A stretch of 64,000 nucleotides of DNA. Origin: Humibacillus sp. DSM 29435 (GTDB taxonomy: Bacteria; Actinomycetota; Actinomycetes; Actinomycetales; Dermatophilaceae). Positions 1 to 7,585 of the stretch are shown here, in pieces. The stretch lies in the NCBI RefSeq assembly GCF_001758225.1, contig NZ_MAST01000054.1, positions 114,691-178,690 of the forward strand, read 5' to 3'. Both the position numbers and the translations under genes were made by a program. The notes below the pieces were generated by a model. It did not search any database, was not told the DNA's origin, and saw only the letters and a program-made list of their open reading frames with translations. The number at the start of each line of letters is the position of its first letter. Positions within the stretch are counted from its first letter, which is position 1.

Positions 1-597
1 AGCATTCCCGACCCCTCGCGATGGTCCGGGTCTTTTGATGCGCTGGAGATCACGAACGCGGTGGTCGCTCTTGCCCGCGCGTGTCTTACCCGCGGCTATG
101 GAGTCGTGACCGCCGCTCACCCCACAATTGCGCCCCTTCTTCTCTACGTCGCCGCGGAGTTCCCTCCGGCGGATCGTGGCGGGCGCGTGCGCGTATATCA
201 GTCGATGCTCTTCGAGGATGTACTACCGGCCGCCACTCGACGATTCGAGGCCGACGGCATCGGGAATGTGATCTGGACCGAGGCTGCTGACGGAGAGTCA
301 CCGGAACCAGGGGAGTGGGATGGGAGCCTTCGGCGCATGAGGGAACAGATGCTGCGAGAAACCGAGCCCGCAGCCGCAGTCTTCATCGGGGGGATGGAAG
401 GAATCCCGGCGGAACTCGACCTGTTCTCGAGCATCTTCCCTGATCGGCCGACCTATGCCGCGGGCCGACCCGGTGGTGAGGCTCGCGACCTTGTCACTCA
501 CTCGCCGGAGCACCTGCAGAGTCGCCTGCGTGAGAGTGGGGCCTATCCGGCCTTGTGGTGGGCCGTTCTTGACGACCTTGACGGCCGTGACGGGTGA
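1..597 (+). CDS. SLOG-domain protein (nucleotide-sensing, cluster 3-like), 5' end missing
   Basis: The frame is open from base 1, so the start lies outside the window; at least 198 residues are visible. The visible N-terminus reads SIPDPSRWSG, followed by a predicted Rossmann-like segment with the motif TAAHPTIAPLLLYVA. This resembles SLOG proteins (the Smf/DprA/LOG superfamily fold) that sense or process nucleotide signals beside TIR proteins. The remainder (VFIGGMEGIPAEL, then a C-terminal segment predicting an alpha/beta fold) fits the same domain. It is followed 84 bp later by a small membrane protein on the same strand, a common pairing for such sensors. Family assignment is from pattern recognition; a role in phage defence is inferred from the neighbours. 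Confidence 0.7.
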   Translation, partial: SIPDPSRWSGSFDALEITNAVVALARACLTRGYGVVTAAHPTIAPLLLYVAAEFPPADRGGRVRVYQSMLFEDVLPAATRRFEADGIGNVIWTEAADGESPEPGEWDGSLRRMREQMLRETEPAAAVFIGGMEGIPAELDLFSSIFPDRPTYAAGRPGGEARDLVTHSPEHLQSRLRESGAYPALWWAVLDDLDGRDG

Positions 598-681
598 GCC
601 GGACTAACTCGTCCGAAACTCTTCAAGCATTCGGCCGCTCTCCGACTGATTACGGTGACGGTGGCCTGAGAACATCGCGCT

Positions 682-1125
682 GTGAATGAAGCAGAGGAGC
701 CGAACGGTGCACCTGCCCCAAGGCCGCTGACCAAGGACCAACGAAAACACCTCGACTTCATCCAGGCCGTCATCTCCCGGATCGCCTCGTCCTCTGCAGC
801 CGCTAAGGGATGGGGCCTGACGGTGGCCATCGCCTTATTCGGTTTCTCAACGACGAAGGCGACCCCCGAGCTGGCGGGACTCGGCCTCGTGGTCGTCATC
901 TTGTTCGGACTCCTCGACTCCCACTACCTCCGCGACGAACGACTATTCAGGATGCTGTTCGAAGACGCGAGGAGAGGCCGAGTCGAGGTCTACTCGATGG
1001 ACAAGAATGCCTACTCTGAAGGGTGCAGCCGGTGGGACGTGCTCCGCTCCTGGTCGGTGGTTGGCTTCTACGCCCCCCTCATACTGGTAGGTGCTGCCGC
1101 GCTTGTATGGGCCATCGCGTGCTGA
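682..1125 (+). CDS. Small three-helix membrane protein of a TIR/SLOG-associated family
   Basis: 147 residues from a GTG start. A soluble N-terminal segment of about 40 residues (HLDFIQAVISRIASSS) leads into two hydrophobic helices (about 45-63 and 66-88) ending in the basic motif LLDSHYLRDERLFR; a third helix lies at the C-terminus (about 123-146). The pattern of an IQxVIxRxA helix, a membrane hairpin and xxYLRxERLFR recurs in small proteins next to TIR-like or SLOG genes and is shared with the product at 4374-4736. The probable role is a membrane effector that responds to a nucleotide signal, but no activity is proven. Its stop lies 2 bp from the stop of the convergent HIT gene. Confidence 0.55.
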   Translation: MNEAEEPNGAPAPRPLTKDQRKHLDFIQAVISRIASSSAAAKGWGLTVAIALFGFSTTKATPELAGLGLVVVILFGLLDSHYLRDERLFRMLFEDARRGRVEVYSMDKNAYSEGCSRWDVLRSWSVVGFYAPLILVGAAALVWAIAC

Positions 1126-1127
1126 TC

Positions 1128-1571
1128 TCAGGATCGGAACTCTCGACGTAGAGCTTCCCACGCGTCGTCCTTGTCGTCTTCTGAGTAGTGAGTCTCGGGG
1201 GGCCAGATGCGACCTACCGCATCGCCTTTCCACCGAGGTACGACGTGGACATGCAGGTGCATGACCGTCTGAGTCGCGGCCGCCCCATTGCTCTGAATCA
1301 CGTTGAGACCGTCCGGCCTCATAGCCCGCCTCACGGCCCCAGCCAGCGTCACGGTCGCGCGCCCCAGTTCGGATGCCAGGTCCGGACTGACGTCCCAGAT
1401 GTCGCGGGCGTGGGTGCGCGGGATCAGCAGTGTGTGCCCCAGCGTCGCGGGCTCCGGAGGGAAGAACGCCACAACCGATTCAGTGCGGAAGACCTCGCGC
1501 GTGTCCTCCTCCCCCCGAGCAGCGATCTTGCAGAACGGGCAGTCGAGTTCAGTGGGCGGCGTCGTAGGCAC
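1128..1571 (-). CDS. HIT family nucleotide hydrolase/transferase
   Basis: 147 residues. The histidine triad is intact: His105, His107 and His109 in HLHVHVVP. A CPFC pair (Cys11, Cys14) near the start suggests the zinc site of many bacterial HIT proteins. HIT enzymes hydrolyse or transfer nucleoside monophosphates from phosphoramidates and dinucleotides. The GTG start at 1571 lies 23 bp inside the 3' end of the upstream TIR gene (1549-1992), so the two are probably co-transcribed and translationally coupled. Most HIT genes are housekeeping, but overlap with a TIR gene suggests processing of a nucleotide signal. The family is certain; the link to signalling is inference. Confidence 0.88.
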   Translation of the reverse strand: MPTTPPTELDCPFCKIAARGEEDTREVFRTESVVAFFPPEPATLGHTLLIPRTHARDIWDVSPDLASELGRATVTLAGAVRRAMRPDGLNVIQSNGAAATQTVMHLHVHVVPRWKGDAVGRIWPPETHYSEDDKDDAWEALRREFRS

Positions 1572-1992
1572 TGTCGACCCAGGTACCCAGGTTGTTGTAG
1601 CCGTCGTTGTTCACCCAGTCGTAGGTCGGGTAGCCAGCGGGCAATGGGTTGGTCCCCTTGTAGTCGGTGTTCCCAGCAAAGTCCTTGATGCCGTGAATGT
1701 AGATGCCGAGTAACCCGTTTCCGCGCTCAATGCTTTTGTCGATCTCGTACTTCACCCAGCGACGAGATGCCGTCTGCGAGCCTATAAGGACGGCGGTCAC
1801 GGAGGTGCCGATGAGTGCGTCGTCGATCAACTTCCGCACGGCAGCGTCGCCGCGCGTCTTCGCCGACTCCCAGATGGACGCCTCGATCCACTCCGGGGAA
1901 ATCGATGACTTTAGCTTGGAACTATTGCGCACGACCGACGCTCGCTGTACATCTCGCTCGTAGTGAAAACTGAAGAAGGTTCTGTGGGCCAT
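1549..1992 (-). CDS. TIR-like (ThsB/DUF1863-type) protein
   Basis: 147 residues beginning MAHRTFFSFHYERDVQRASV, the hallmark start of the ThsB-like TIR family (MTH538 TIR-like domain). Further family signatures are EASIWESAKTRGDAAVRKLI, TSVTAVLIGSQTASRRWVKY and EIDKSIERGNGLLGIYIH. In Thoeris such proteins sense phage and make an NAD-derived signal that activates an effector. No standard ThsA (SIR2-SLOG) is visible; the nearby candidate partners are the separate SLOG protein and membrane protein at 1-1125. The ATG is preceded by a strong GAGGAG ribosome binding site. The downstream HIT gene overlaps by 23 bp. Family confidence is high; the identity of the partner is inferred. Confidence 0.85.
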   Translation of the reverse strand: MAHRTFFSFHYERDVQRASVVRNSSKLKSSISPEWIEASIWESAKTRGDAAVRKLIDDALIGTSVTAVLIGSQTASRRWVKYEIDKSIERGNGLLGIYIHGIKDFAGNTDYKGTNPLPAGYPTYDWVNNDGYNNLGTWVDSAYDAAH

Positions 1993-2191
1993 TCAGGGCT
2001 CCTCGCGTTGACGTTCACCACAAGTAGGTGGTTGTAGGTGACAATACCGGGAAAGCCGACACCGCCGGGAGATCTCCGATTGGCGTTTCGGCTGGTGCTC
2101 GCGACATCCACGCCGAATGCCCTCAGCATTTCAAGGACCCACAGACTCTGGTGGGGGGTTGGAACGAGCATGTCCATCTGGGCGCCATCAG

Positions 2192-2297
2192 AGCGACCGG
2201 TTCGCCGACAAGGCACCCGAGCAGGTCTGGGCGGTCCTGCTCGGGCGAGGACCGCTACGTCTGCTCGGCATCCACGATGTGCCGCATTCTGCACTGA
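2192..2297 (+). pseudogene. Fragment of an IS3-type transposase
   Basis: One frame reads SDRFADKAPEQVWAVLL; after a frame change the next reads GEDRYVCSASTMCRIL and then stops. Joined, they match the conserved stretch ahead of the integrase core of actinobacterial IS3-family OrfB proteins (FxDKxPxQVWAxLLDEGxYLCSxSTMYRxL). Nothing recognisable of the remaining transposase was found in the roughly 440-bp gap (1993-2430), so this is a decayed remnant. It lies between two TIR-like genes and records past mobile-element activity in the island. Confidence 0.55.
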
Positions 2298-2430
2298 ACC
2301 ATCCCGAACTCACGCCATTGCGACAACAGGTACTCGACCGCCTACATGTCCCCGCCAGCGTCTACACCACCGGCACCCGCTGAAGTGGGGGCCCAAACGC
2401 TCAACGAGAAGTGCGTGACATCAGACTCAG

Positions 2431-2955
2431 TCATGCGACGGTACGATTTTGCTGGGTGTCGAGCCAGCGAGCGACCGCAGGCACGAGTGATCCGTCGAGG
2501 TCGAGGGCGTCGAAGGATGTGTGCAATCGATGAGCCAACATGGCTACCGGAGGGCCGAGCCTCGACTCTCGAAAGATGAGACACGGAACGTCACGGGCGA
2601 ACAGGTAGCCCAGCTCGACAGCCAGATTGTCAACGTGTCGTTCGTCGTCATCGAACACCGCGATGGCCAGCGAACAGTGATCCAGACAGAGCTTGACGTT
2701 GGTCCAAAGCTCACCAGAGTAGTCGCGGTCGTCAGCGCGAATGGCGTGGAGACCGCGGTTCTCGATCGACGAGCGGATCAGATCGTGGATGCGGGTGCGT
2801 AAAGGGCTGGGGTCGAGGCGCATCGCTACGAAGACGTTGCGGCCAGCGTCAGGATGGTCCGTCTGAAAGTGGCTGAGGGCAAGAGAGGTCATGGCGTATG
2901 GATACTCCACCATCGCATTAGACCGCTGGGATTGCGAGGCACCACAGCCGCTCAC
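2431..2955 (-). CDS. TIR-like nucleotide-binding domain protein
   Basis: 174 residues from a GTG start. Motifs in order: NVFVAMRLDPSPLRTRIHD, ENRGLHAIRADDRDY, LWTNVKLCLDHCSLAIAVFD, and NLAVELGYLFARDVPCLIFR. This is the pattern of TIR-like/deoxyribosyltransferase-like signalling domains in which an AMR(F/L) strand, an RADD motif and an ELGY helix form the pocket. No effector domain is attached. The start lies 5 bp after the stop of the 2961-4307 gene, whose last codons supply a GAGAGG ribosome binding site, so the pair is translationally coupled. Internal ATG codons at 2913 and 2892 are alternative starts. It is probably a sensor or signal-handling partner of the upstream TPR protein. Confidence 0.65.
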   Translation of the reverse strand: MSGCGASQSQRSNAMVEYPYAMTSLALSHFQTDHPDAGRNVFVAMRLDPSPLRTRIHDLIRSSIENRGLHAIRADDRDYSGELWTNVKLCLDHCSLAIAVFDDDERHVDNLAVELGYLFARDVPCLIFRESRLGPPVAMLAHRLHTSFDALDLDGSLVPAVARWLDTQQNRTVA

Positions 2956-2960
2956 CCGCC

Positions 2961-4307
2961 TTACCTCTCGTCCATCAGTTCTGCCCGGCGTGCTTCAACC
3001 TCGGCGCGAACGGTAGACAGGTCGCGCCTTGCCTCGGGATCGAGCATGAGCGCTTCCATGTCCTCCAAGCCTTCCAGCATGGTGTCGGCCCGGAACAACT
3101 CTGACATATCCGTGACGAGGTCCGCCAAGTATCGCTCCACGACGCCTGACTCGCGAGTCAGGAGAGCCAGCTCGATGGCGCAGGCGTAGTCCCAGTACTC
3201 TGGGTCTGGCAACGCCAGCCTCCGACGGACGCAGAAGCGAACGACTGGGGCGAGTTCGTCTGCCTCATCGGTTCGCCCTGCTCGACGAAGCAGGGTGACG
3301 GCGTTCACGCCTGGATAAGGGTCTCGTAGATCAATCTCGAAGCCCCGCTTGTATGCATCGGCAGCACGATTGAGAAGGCCGACGGATCGAAGCGGACTCA
3401 CACCTCGCACGGCCCTCCAATGCCGCTTGAAGGTACCACCCAGCAAGCCGAATGACTCAGCGTTTGGTCGTCGACGAATTAGGGCATTCAAGATTTCAAC
3501 TGATTCGTCGAATCGACTCAAGCGCGCCAGCGCGAGTGCCTGCTGTTCTTGAACGAGCCACACCTCCGCCAACTCAGGAGCCATTGAGTCCACGATCTCG
3601 ATCATTTCCTGCCATCCGTTGACCGACCGGAACGCCAGCAGAAGGCCGACCACACTTTCTGATTCGACCTCTGACATGGCGCCGAGCTCACTCCGCACCT
3701 GACGCAAAGTCTCGATTCCACTCTTGGCCGCACTGGCAATTGTCTGAGCGACCTCGCTCTCCCGCTCGATCGCATCGAGCATAAGATCCACTCTTCGGTG
3801 GTCGACGTCTGGGACTGGCAAGCCTGCGACAAGTTGATGAACCGGGCTGTCGGTCCTGCGCAAGCGCGCGTCCACGAGGCGTCGAGTTAGGTTGCTTCGT
3901 AACAATGCAATTTCAGCGGCGTCGTCCATGATGCGGGCTGTGTACGGTATTGCCGTGGCCTCAGCCACATCAAGCGGAAGGGGCACCCCGTCTCGGAACA
4001 TCAGCACTGTCGACCAAGGCCGCAGCGCATGTCGTACGCCTAGCTCGTAGAAGACATTCGGATTAGCGGAGGACAAGTCCGCCACGGCGTACTCGCACAG
4101 CGCGAGCCGTTCAAACATGGTCTTGTGGAAGACCCCGCCCAGAGTCTCCTCATCTGCTCGGTGGGCGCGAAGGCCTGCGTCGTCGACCGCTGGCGCGATG
4201 ACACGTGCGTAGACTTCGTCGTAATCAACGTCCATCTGTTCGTTGGCTCGCACCCGGAAGGGCATCACTACGAAGCACAACGGTCGACGTGGCACGGGGC
4301 TCCCCAA
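2961..4307 (-). CDS. TRAFs-binding (DUF4071) protein with N-terminal TIR-like domain and TPR-like helices
   Basis: 448 residues. The N-terminal ~150 residues form a TIR-like nucleotide-binding domain (LCFVVMPFRV, AHRADEETLGG, AVADLSSANPNVFYELGVRH). The middle and C-terminal ~290 residues are helical and TPR-like (for example QEQQALALARLSRFDESVEI, RAADAYKRGFEIDLRDPYPG, VNAVTLLRRAGRTDEADEL), as in the MAP3K TRAFs-binding domain first noted in animal ASK kinases and found in bacterial conflict systems. It is the first gene of a two-gene operon with the TIR-like gene at 2431-2955 and diverges from the membrane/TIR-like pair at 4374. A perfect palindrome lies in the shared 66-bp promoter region. 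Domain assignment is firm; function in immunity is inferred. Confidence 0.75.
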   Translation of the reverse strand: MGSPVPRRPLCFVVMPFRVRANEQMDVDYDEVYARVIAPAVDDAGLRAHRADEETLGGVFHKTMFERLALCEYAVADLSSANPNVFYELGVRHALRPWSTVLMFRDGVPLPLDVAEATAIPYTARIMDDAAEIALLRSNLTRRLVDARLRRTDSPVHQLVAGLPVPDVDHRRVDLMLDAIERESEVAQTIASAAKSGIETLRQVRSELGAMSEVESESVVGLLLAFRSVNGWQEMIEIVDSMAPELAEVWLVQEQQALALARLSRFDESVEILNALIRRRPNAESFGLLGGTFKRHWRAVRGVSPLRSVGLLNRAADAYKRGFEIDLRDPYPGVNAVTLLRRAGRTDEADELAPVVRFCVRRRLALPDPEYWDYACAIELALLTRESGVVERYLADLVTDMSELFRADTMLEGLEDMEALMLDPEARRDLSTVRAEVEARRAELMDER

Positions 4308-4332
4308 AGCAGCAAGACAAGACTAGTGTGAT

Positions 4333-4348
4333 CGAATCTAGCGATTCG
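4333..4348. promoter_or_regulatory. Palindrome in divergent promoter region
   Basis: CGAATC-TAGC-GATTCG is a perfect inverted repeat of two 6-bp arms. It lies between the divergent starts at 4307 and 4374, so one DNA-binding protein could control both operons. No regulator gene is present in the visible island. Confidence 0.4.
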
Positions 4349-4373
4349 CAACGACGCCGTCGAGACCGGGAGT

Positions 4374-4736
4374 ATGAAGTTGCCCTATCAGGCGATTATT
4401 GAGCACCTCATGACGGTCCAAGATGTCACGAACCGGTTGGCGGCAGAATCCGCCAACGTCGAGACTTGGCCTGCGGCCTTGGCCATGGGTCTGGCTGTCC
4501 ACGTGATTTCACTCGCGAGCCTCGACGCGTACTACCTAGGGTTGGTGAGACGTTACCGCGGCCCCTTCGCGGATGAGGTGGGGACCGAGGTCACTACTTC
4601 GAAAATGAGCGTCGGCGAGGCGCAGTTCCTCAACACTACCAAATCAGGTTACGTATCAAAAGTCCGCTGCTTCGACAGCGGCTTGACGTTTGCCGTCATC
4701 ATGGGCGCTGCGTTCTGGTCACTACCGGAGAACTGA
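4374..4736 (+). CDS. Small membrane protein, shortened relative of the 682-1125 product
   Basis: 120 residues. The N-terminal helix EHLMTVQDVTNRLAAES lines up with HLDFIQAVISRIASSS of the 682-1125 product, and LASLDAYYLGLVRRYRG with its FGLLDSHYLRDERLFR. Between them about 25 residues, equal to one membrane helix, are missing here, leaving a single helix (about 40-60) plus a C-terminal hydrophobic segment (about 100-116). Either this is a shorter subfamily or an internal deletion has occurred. It is followed 1 bp after its stop by a TIR-like gene, so the two form a membrane effector/sensor type pair. Start chosen because it aligns with the relative; ATG 4410 is possible. Confidence 0.5.
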   Translation: MKLPYQAIIEHLMTVQDVTNRLAAESANVETWPAALAMGLAVHVISLASLDAYYLGLVRRYRGPFADEVGTEVTTSKMSVGEAQFLNTTKSGYVSKVRCFDSGLTFAVIMGAAFWSLPEN

Positions 4737-4737
4737 G

Positions 4738-5304
4738 ATGGCGATCAGCATCTTCCTCAGCCGCCCAACGCCACATGAGCAGGGTCAGCAACGATTGCTA
4801 GACCAAGTATCACGGCATCTCGAACGCCGGGGGCTGGCGCCAAGGACCATCGGTTACACCGATTATGGGCGGCATCCGATGAACGACATTCGGGGCGTCT
4901 TGGCGGATTGCAACGGATTATTTGCCTTGGCGTTTCGCCGCACGCAGATCATCCGCGGTCATGACCGGCCAAAAAATACGGTAAATAAGGAAAACCGATT
5001 CGCTTCTCCCGGACCCATACGCGATGTGTGGTTGACCACCCCATACCTGCACATCGAGGCCTCCATCGCCTTCTCGATGGGCCTGCCCATCGTCCTCTTC
5101 GTCGAAGAGGGGGTACGGATGGAGGGCGCCCTCGAGAACGGAATTTTGACGGGGTATCCGCCGCTGTTCAATTGCGATACGGCGCAGCATCGACGTGACT
5201 TCCTGGAATCAGAGCCTTGGCTTCAACTCACCAACTCCTGGGAGAGCGAGGTCCGGGAAGTCGTACGGTGCAAGGGACGGCCCCCGCAACTTTACTCTCC
5301 CTAG
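4738..5304 (+). CDS. TIR-like protein paired with a membrane protein
   Basis: 188 residues when started at ATG 4738, one base after the stop of the membrane protein gene. Opening motif ISIFLSRPTPHEQGQQRLLD, then RHLERRGLAPRTIGYTDY, LADCNGLFALAFRRTQII, WLTTPYLHIEASIAFSMGLP and IVLFVEEGVRMEGALENGIL. This pattern (SIFLS strand, GLxPRTxGxTDY, LxxxNGLxxxAFRRT, and an IExxxAFxxGLP helix) is a recurring uncharacterised family next to small membrane proteins and is probably a TIR-like/deoxyribosyltransferase-like signalling fold. An AT-rich stretch near 4970-5000 is unlike the rest of the window and suggests transfer. Catalytic residues cannot be assigned from sequence alone. Confidence 0.6.
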   Translation: MAISIFLSRPTPHEQGQQRLLDQVSRHLERRGLAPRTIGYTDYGRHPMNDIRGVLADCNGLFALAFRRTQIIRGHDRPKNTVNKENRFASPGPIRDVWLTTPYLHIEASIAFSMGLPIVLFVEEGVRMEGALENGILTGYPPLFNCDTAQHRRDFLESEPWLQLTNSWESEVREVVRCKGRPPQLYSP

Positions 5305-5916
5305 CCCGGATCGTTCATGTGTCGTCATCTAACGACCGACCCGGACGCGCGAAAGTGCCTGTCACGCAAGGAGATACTGGACTTGTCGACGGTTCAGTAA
5401 ACTTGATATGACTGCGCCTCGCAGATGAAGCGTACGACGTGGGCGTCCGGGTTGTCTGTCCCGGCCCACGTGATCGGGGTGATAGCCCTCGCGGTTAGCG
5501 TCGCGACCCGTCTGCTGGCGGACCAGGTGATCGCGTGGCTGTCGAGGGCGACCGCGCGGGCCTCGTTCCAGCCGTTGCATGACCCGGCCAGGTGCTCGGC
5601 TGGGACGCGTCGAGGTGGCACGAGGGCGAAAGGCCCTGCGACTCGATGCCCATCGGGACGTTCAAGCGCGCGCAGAGGTTGACCTCCGTGCTGGGCCGGC
5701 TCTCCGAGCTGGCCCAGTAGAGTGTCGAACTGCTCGCTGGTGACGGTCTGCCGTGTACCGGGCCATCACCTCGACGAACACCGTGACGTCACACTCGCGC
5801 GCGTGCCGCGCGCGTGCCGCGCGCGTGCCGCGCGCGGGCCGCCGCGGCAGCGGCATCCGGATGCCGCCGACGAATCCCGGGCCCCGATCGTCCGCATTGG
5901 GTTCTAGCCTGTCGGT
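5305..5916. other. 612-bp gap with decayed coding scraps at the island edge
   Basis: No complete gene is evident. Minus-strand codons at 5394-5621 translate to a protein-like stretch (ATLTARAITPITWAGTDN) without a recognisable family. A plus-strand scrap ending at about 5720 reads GWDASRWHEGERPC then TSVLGRLSELAQ and a stop, like a lost protein C-terminus. A GC-rich 11-bp tandem repeat follows at 5796-5838. The stretch marks the change from the lower-GC island to the roughly 70% GC backbone. Confidence 0.4.
5796..5838. repeat. Tandem 11-bp repeat GCGTGCCGCGC
   Basis: Three exact head-to-tail copies of GCGTGCCGCGC (5801-5833) with partial copies at both ends. It lies in non-coding sequence about 80 bp upstream of the GNAT gene and has no evident function. 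Confidence 0.85.
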
Positions 5917-6522
5917 ATGCCAGCCGTGATCTCGACCGACGACCTGACCGTCCGCCCGCTGGCCGCCGACACCTGGCCTGCCTTCGCCGAGCTGGTCGAG
6001 CGGCACAACGGTATCTTCGGCGGCTGCTGGTGTACCTATTTCCACTCACTGTCGCGCGACAAAGACCGCACCTACGAGAGCAACCGCGACCTCAAGTGCA
6101 ACCTCGTCGAGAAGGGCTGCGCACACGCCGCGCTCGTGTTCGACGGCGACGAGGCTGTGGCGTGGGCGGAGTTCGGGCCGCCCGACGAGCTGCCCAACAT
6201 CCACCACCGCAAGGAATACGAAGCGACACAGGCAAGCTCGCCCGACTACCGCGTCACCTGCATCTTCGTCGACCGGCGCTACCGCCGGCACGGCCTGGCC
6301 GCCCTCGCCCTCAAAGGAGCGCTCGACCTGATCGCCCAGGCGGGAGGCGGGGTGGTTGAGGGCTACCCGCACGACATGGCGAAGCAGCCGGACGGCAAGA
6401 AGATGTCGGCGTCGTTCCTCTACAACGGCACGAGAAAGATGTACCACGAGGCCGGCTTCACCTTCGACCGATCCAAGGGCCTGAAGAACTGCGTCATGAC
6501 CCTGACGGTGCCGCCGGCTTGA
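5917..6522 (+). CDS. GNAT family N-acetyltransferase
   Basis: 201 residues. The acetyl-CoA binding region is VTCIFVDRRYRRHGLAALAL (about 111-130), matching the V-x-x-x-x-R-x-x-G-x-A/G loop of GNAT enzymes. The C-terminal portion (FLYNGTRKMYHEAGFTFDRS) is the usual beta6-beta7 end where substrate specificity lies. An N-terminal FGGCWCTYFH segment is typical of a small-molecule-acting actinobacterial subgroup; the substrate is unknown. A -10-like TAGCCT lies about 8 bp upstream of the ATG, so the mRNA may be leaderless. It converges on the SIS gene with a 33-bp gap. Not obviously part of any pathway in the window. Confidence 0.85.
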   Translation: MPAVISTDDLTVRPLAADTWPAFAELVERHNGIFGGCWCTYFHSLSRDKDRTYESNRDLKCNLVEKGCAHAALVFDGDEAVAWAEFGPPDELPNIHHRKEYEATQASSPDYRVTCIFVDRRYRRHGLAALALKGALDLIAQAGGGVVEGYPHDMAKQPDGKKMSASFLYNGTRKMYHEAGFTFDRSKGLKNCVMTLTVPPA

Positions 6523-6555
6523 CCGCCCGGCCCGCGGCACCCCTCCGAAAGAAGG

Positions 6556-7485
6556 TCAGGCCAGCACGATGCTCCTGGTCAGGTGGCGCGGGGAGTCGGG
6601 CTCAAGGCCCGCCAGCTCGGCGCGCAGCAGGCAGAGGCGGTGCACCCGCACCAGTTCGGCGAGCGGGTGGAGGTCGCGGTGCTCGAAGTGGGCACCGGTC
6701 GCGGCGACCTGATCGGCCAGACCCCCCGGAACCTCGCCGAAGGCCCACACGGCGCGGCCGGTCGTCGCGATGCTGATCGGCCCGTGACGGTACTCCGTGG
6801 CGGGGTAGCTCTCCGCCCAGAACTGGGCTGTCTCGCGTAGCTTGAGCGCGGCCTCGTTGGCCAGGCCGACGGTCCAGCCGGTGCCGAGAAAGGTCACCTG
6901 CTCGACGGCGCGCAGCGCGCCCACAGCGTCGTCGACGCTCTCGGCGAGCACGGAGCGGGCGTCGGCGATCGCCGGGGCGAGGTCGTCGCCGAGGGAGGCG
7001 AGCAGCAGGGCGAGGTTCGTGGTCGCGAAGCGCGTCTGCACGACCGACTCCTCGTCGGCCTCCGACAGCAGAATCGTGTGGTCGCTCTCGTCGGCCACCG
7101 GGGTGCCGGCCGTCGCCACAATGCTGGTGTGGTTGATCTCCAGCTGCTTGAGCCGGTGGATCACCGCGATGATCTCCGACGTGGTGCCCGAGCGGCAGAT
7201 CACGACGGCCCGGTCGTAGCCGCGCTCGAGGTGGTGCTCCGAGGCGGCGAACGCGTCGGTGACGCCCTGCCCCAGCGACTCCCGGCGCTCGGCGTAGGCC
7301 TGCGCCATGAAGAACGACGTTCCGCAGCCGATGACCGCGACGCGCTCGCCGGCCTGAGGCAGGATGCCGCTCACCTCGGCCAGGCGCCCGACGGCCTGGG
7401 CCCAGGCGTCGGGCTGGCTGAACAGCTCACGCTCGAGGTGGCTGCTCGGCGTGGATGTCTGGTCGGTGGTGGGGTCGGTGCTCAT
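6556..7485 (-). CDS. SIS-domain sugar isomerase/deaminase (AgaS/GlmS C-terminal type)
   Basis: 309 residues with two SIS halves: VAVIGCGTSFFMAQAYAERR and AVVICRSGTTSEIIAVIHRL in the first (about 45-150), and VTFLGTGWTVGLANEAALKL with ATEYRHGPISIATTGR in the second (about 190-260). The S-G-T-T-S-E phosphosugar loop and the E-x-R-H-G-P motif are those of AgaS and the GlmS isomerase domain. It probably acts on an amino-sugar phosphate. A GGAGG ribosome binding site precedes the ATG. The gene is divergent from the DeoR regulator at 7586, its probable regulator. Whether it deaminates or isomerises cannot be decided from sequence. Confidence 0.82.
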   Translation of the reverse strand: MSTDPTTDQTSTPSSHLERELFSQPDAWAQAVGRLAEVSGILPQAGERVAVIGCGTSFFMAQAYAERRESLGQGVTDAFAASEHHLERGYDRAVVICRSGTTSEIIAVIHRLKQLEINHTSIVATAGTPVADESDHTILLSEADEESVVQTRFATTNLALLLASLGDDLAPAIADARSVLAESVDDAVGALRAVEQVTFLGTGWTVGLANEAALKLRETAQFWAESYPATEYRHGPISIATTGRAVWAFGEVPGGLADQVAATGAHFEHRDLHPLAELVRVHRLCLLRAELAGLEPDSPRHLTRSIVLA

Positions 7486-7585
7486 GGTCCTCCGTCAGCG
7501 TGGCGATTGATACTGATTGATTGACAGTCTAAATGAGCAGAGATGTGAATGTCCACTGCGCGATGTGCACTCTAGACTCGGGGCC
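7486..7585. promoter_or_regulatory. Divergent SIS/DeoR promoter region
   Basis: This 100-bp AT-richer stretch separates the SIS and DeoR genes. AGTCTA (7526-7531) and TAGACT (7573-7578) form inverted 6-bp arms with a 41-bp spacer, and TGATTGA-like direct repeats lie at about 7507-7523. These are candidate operator parts for the DeoR protein; the assignment is weak. Confidence 0.35.
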
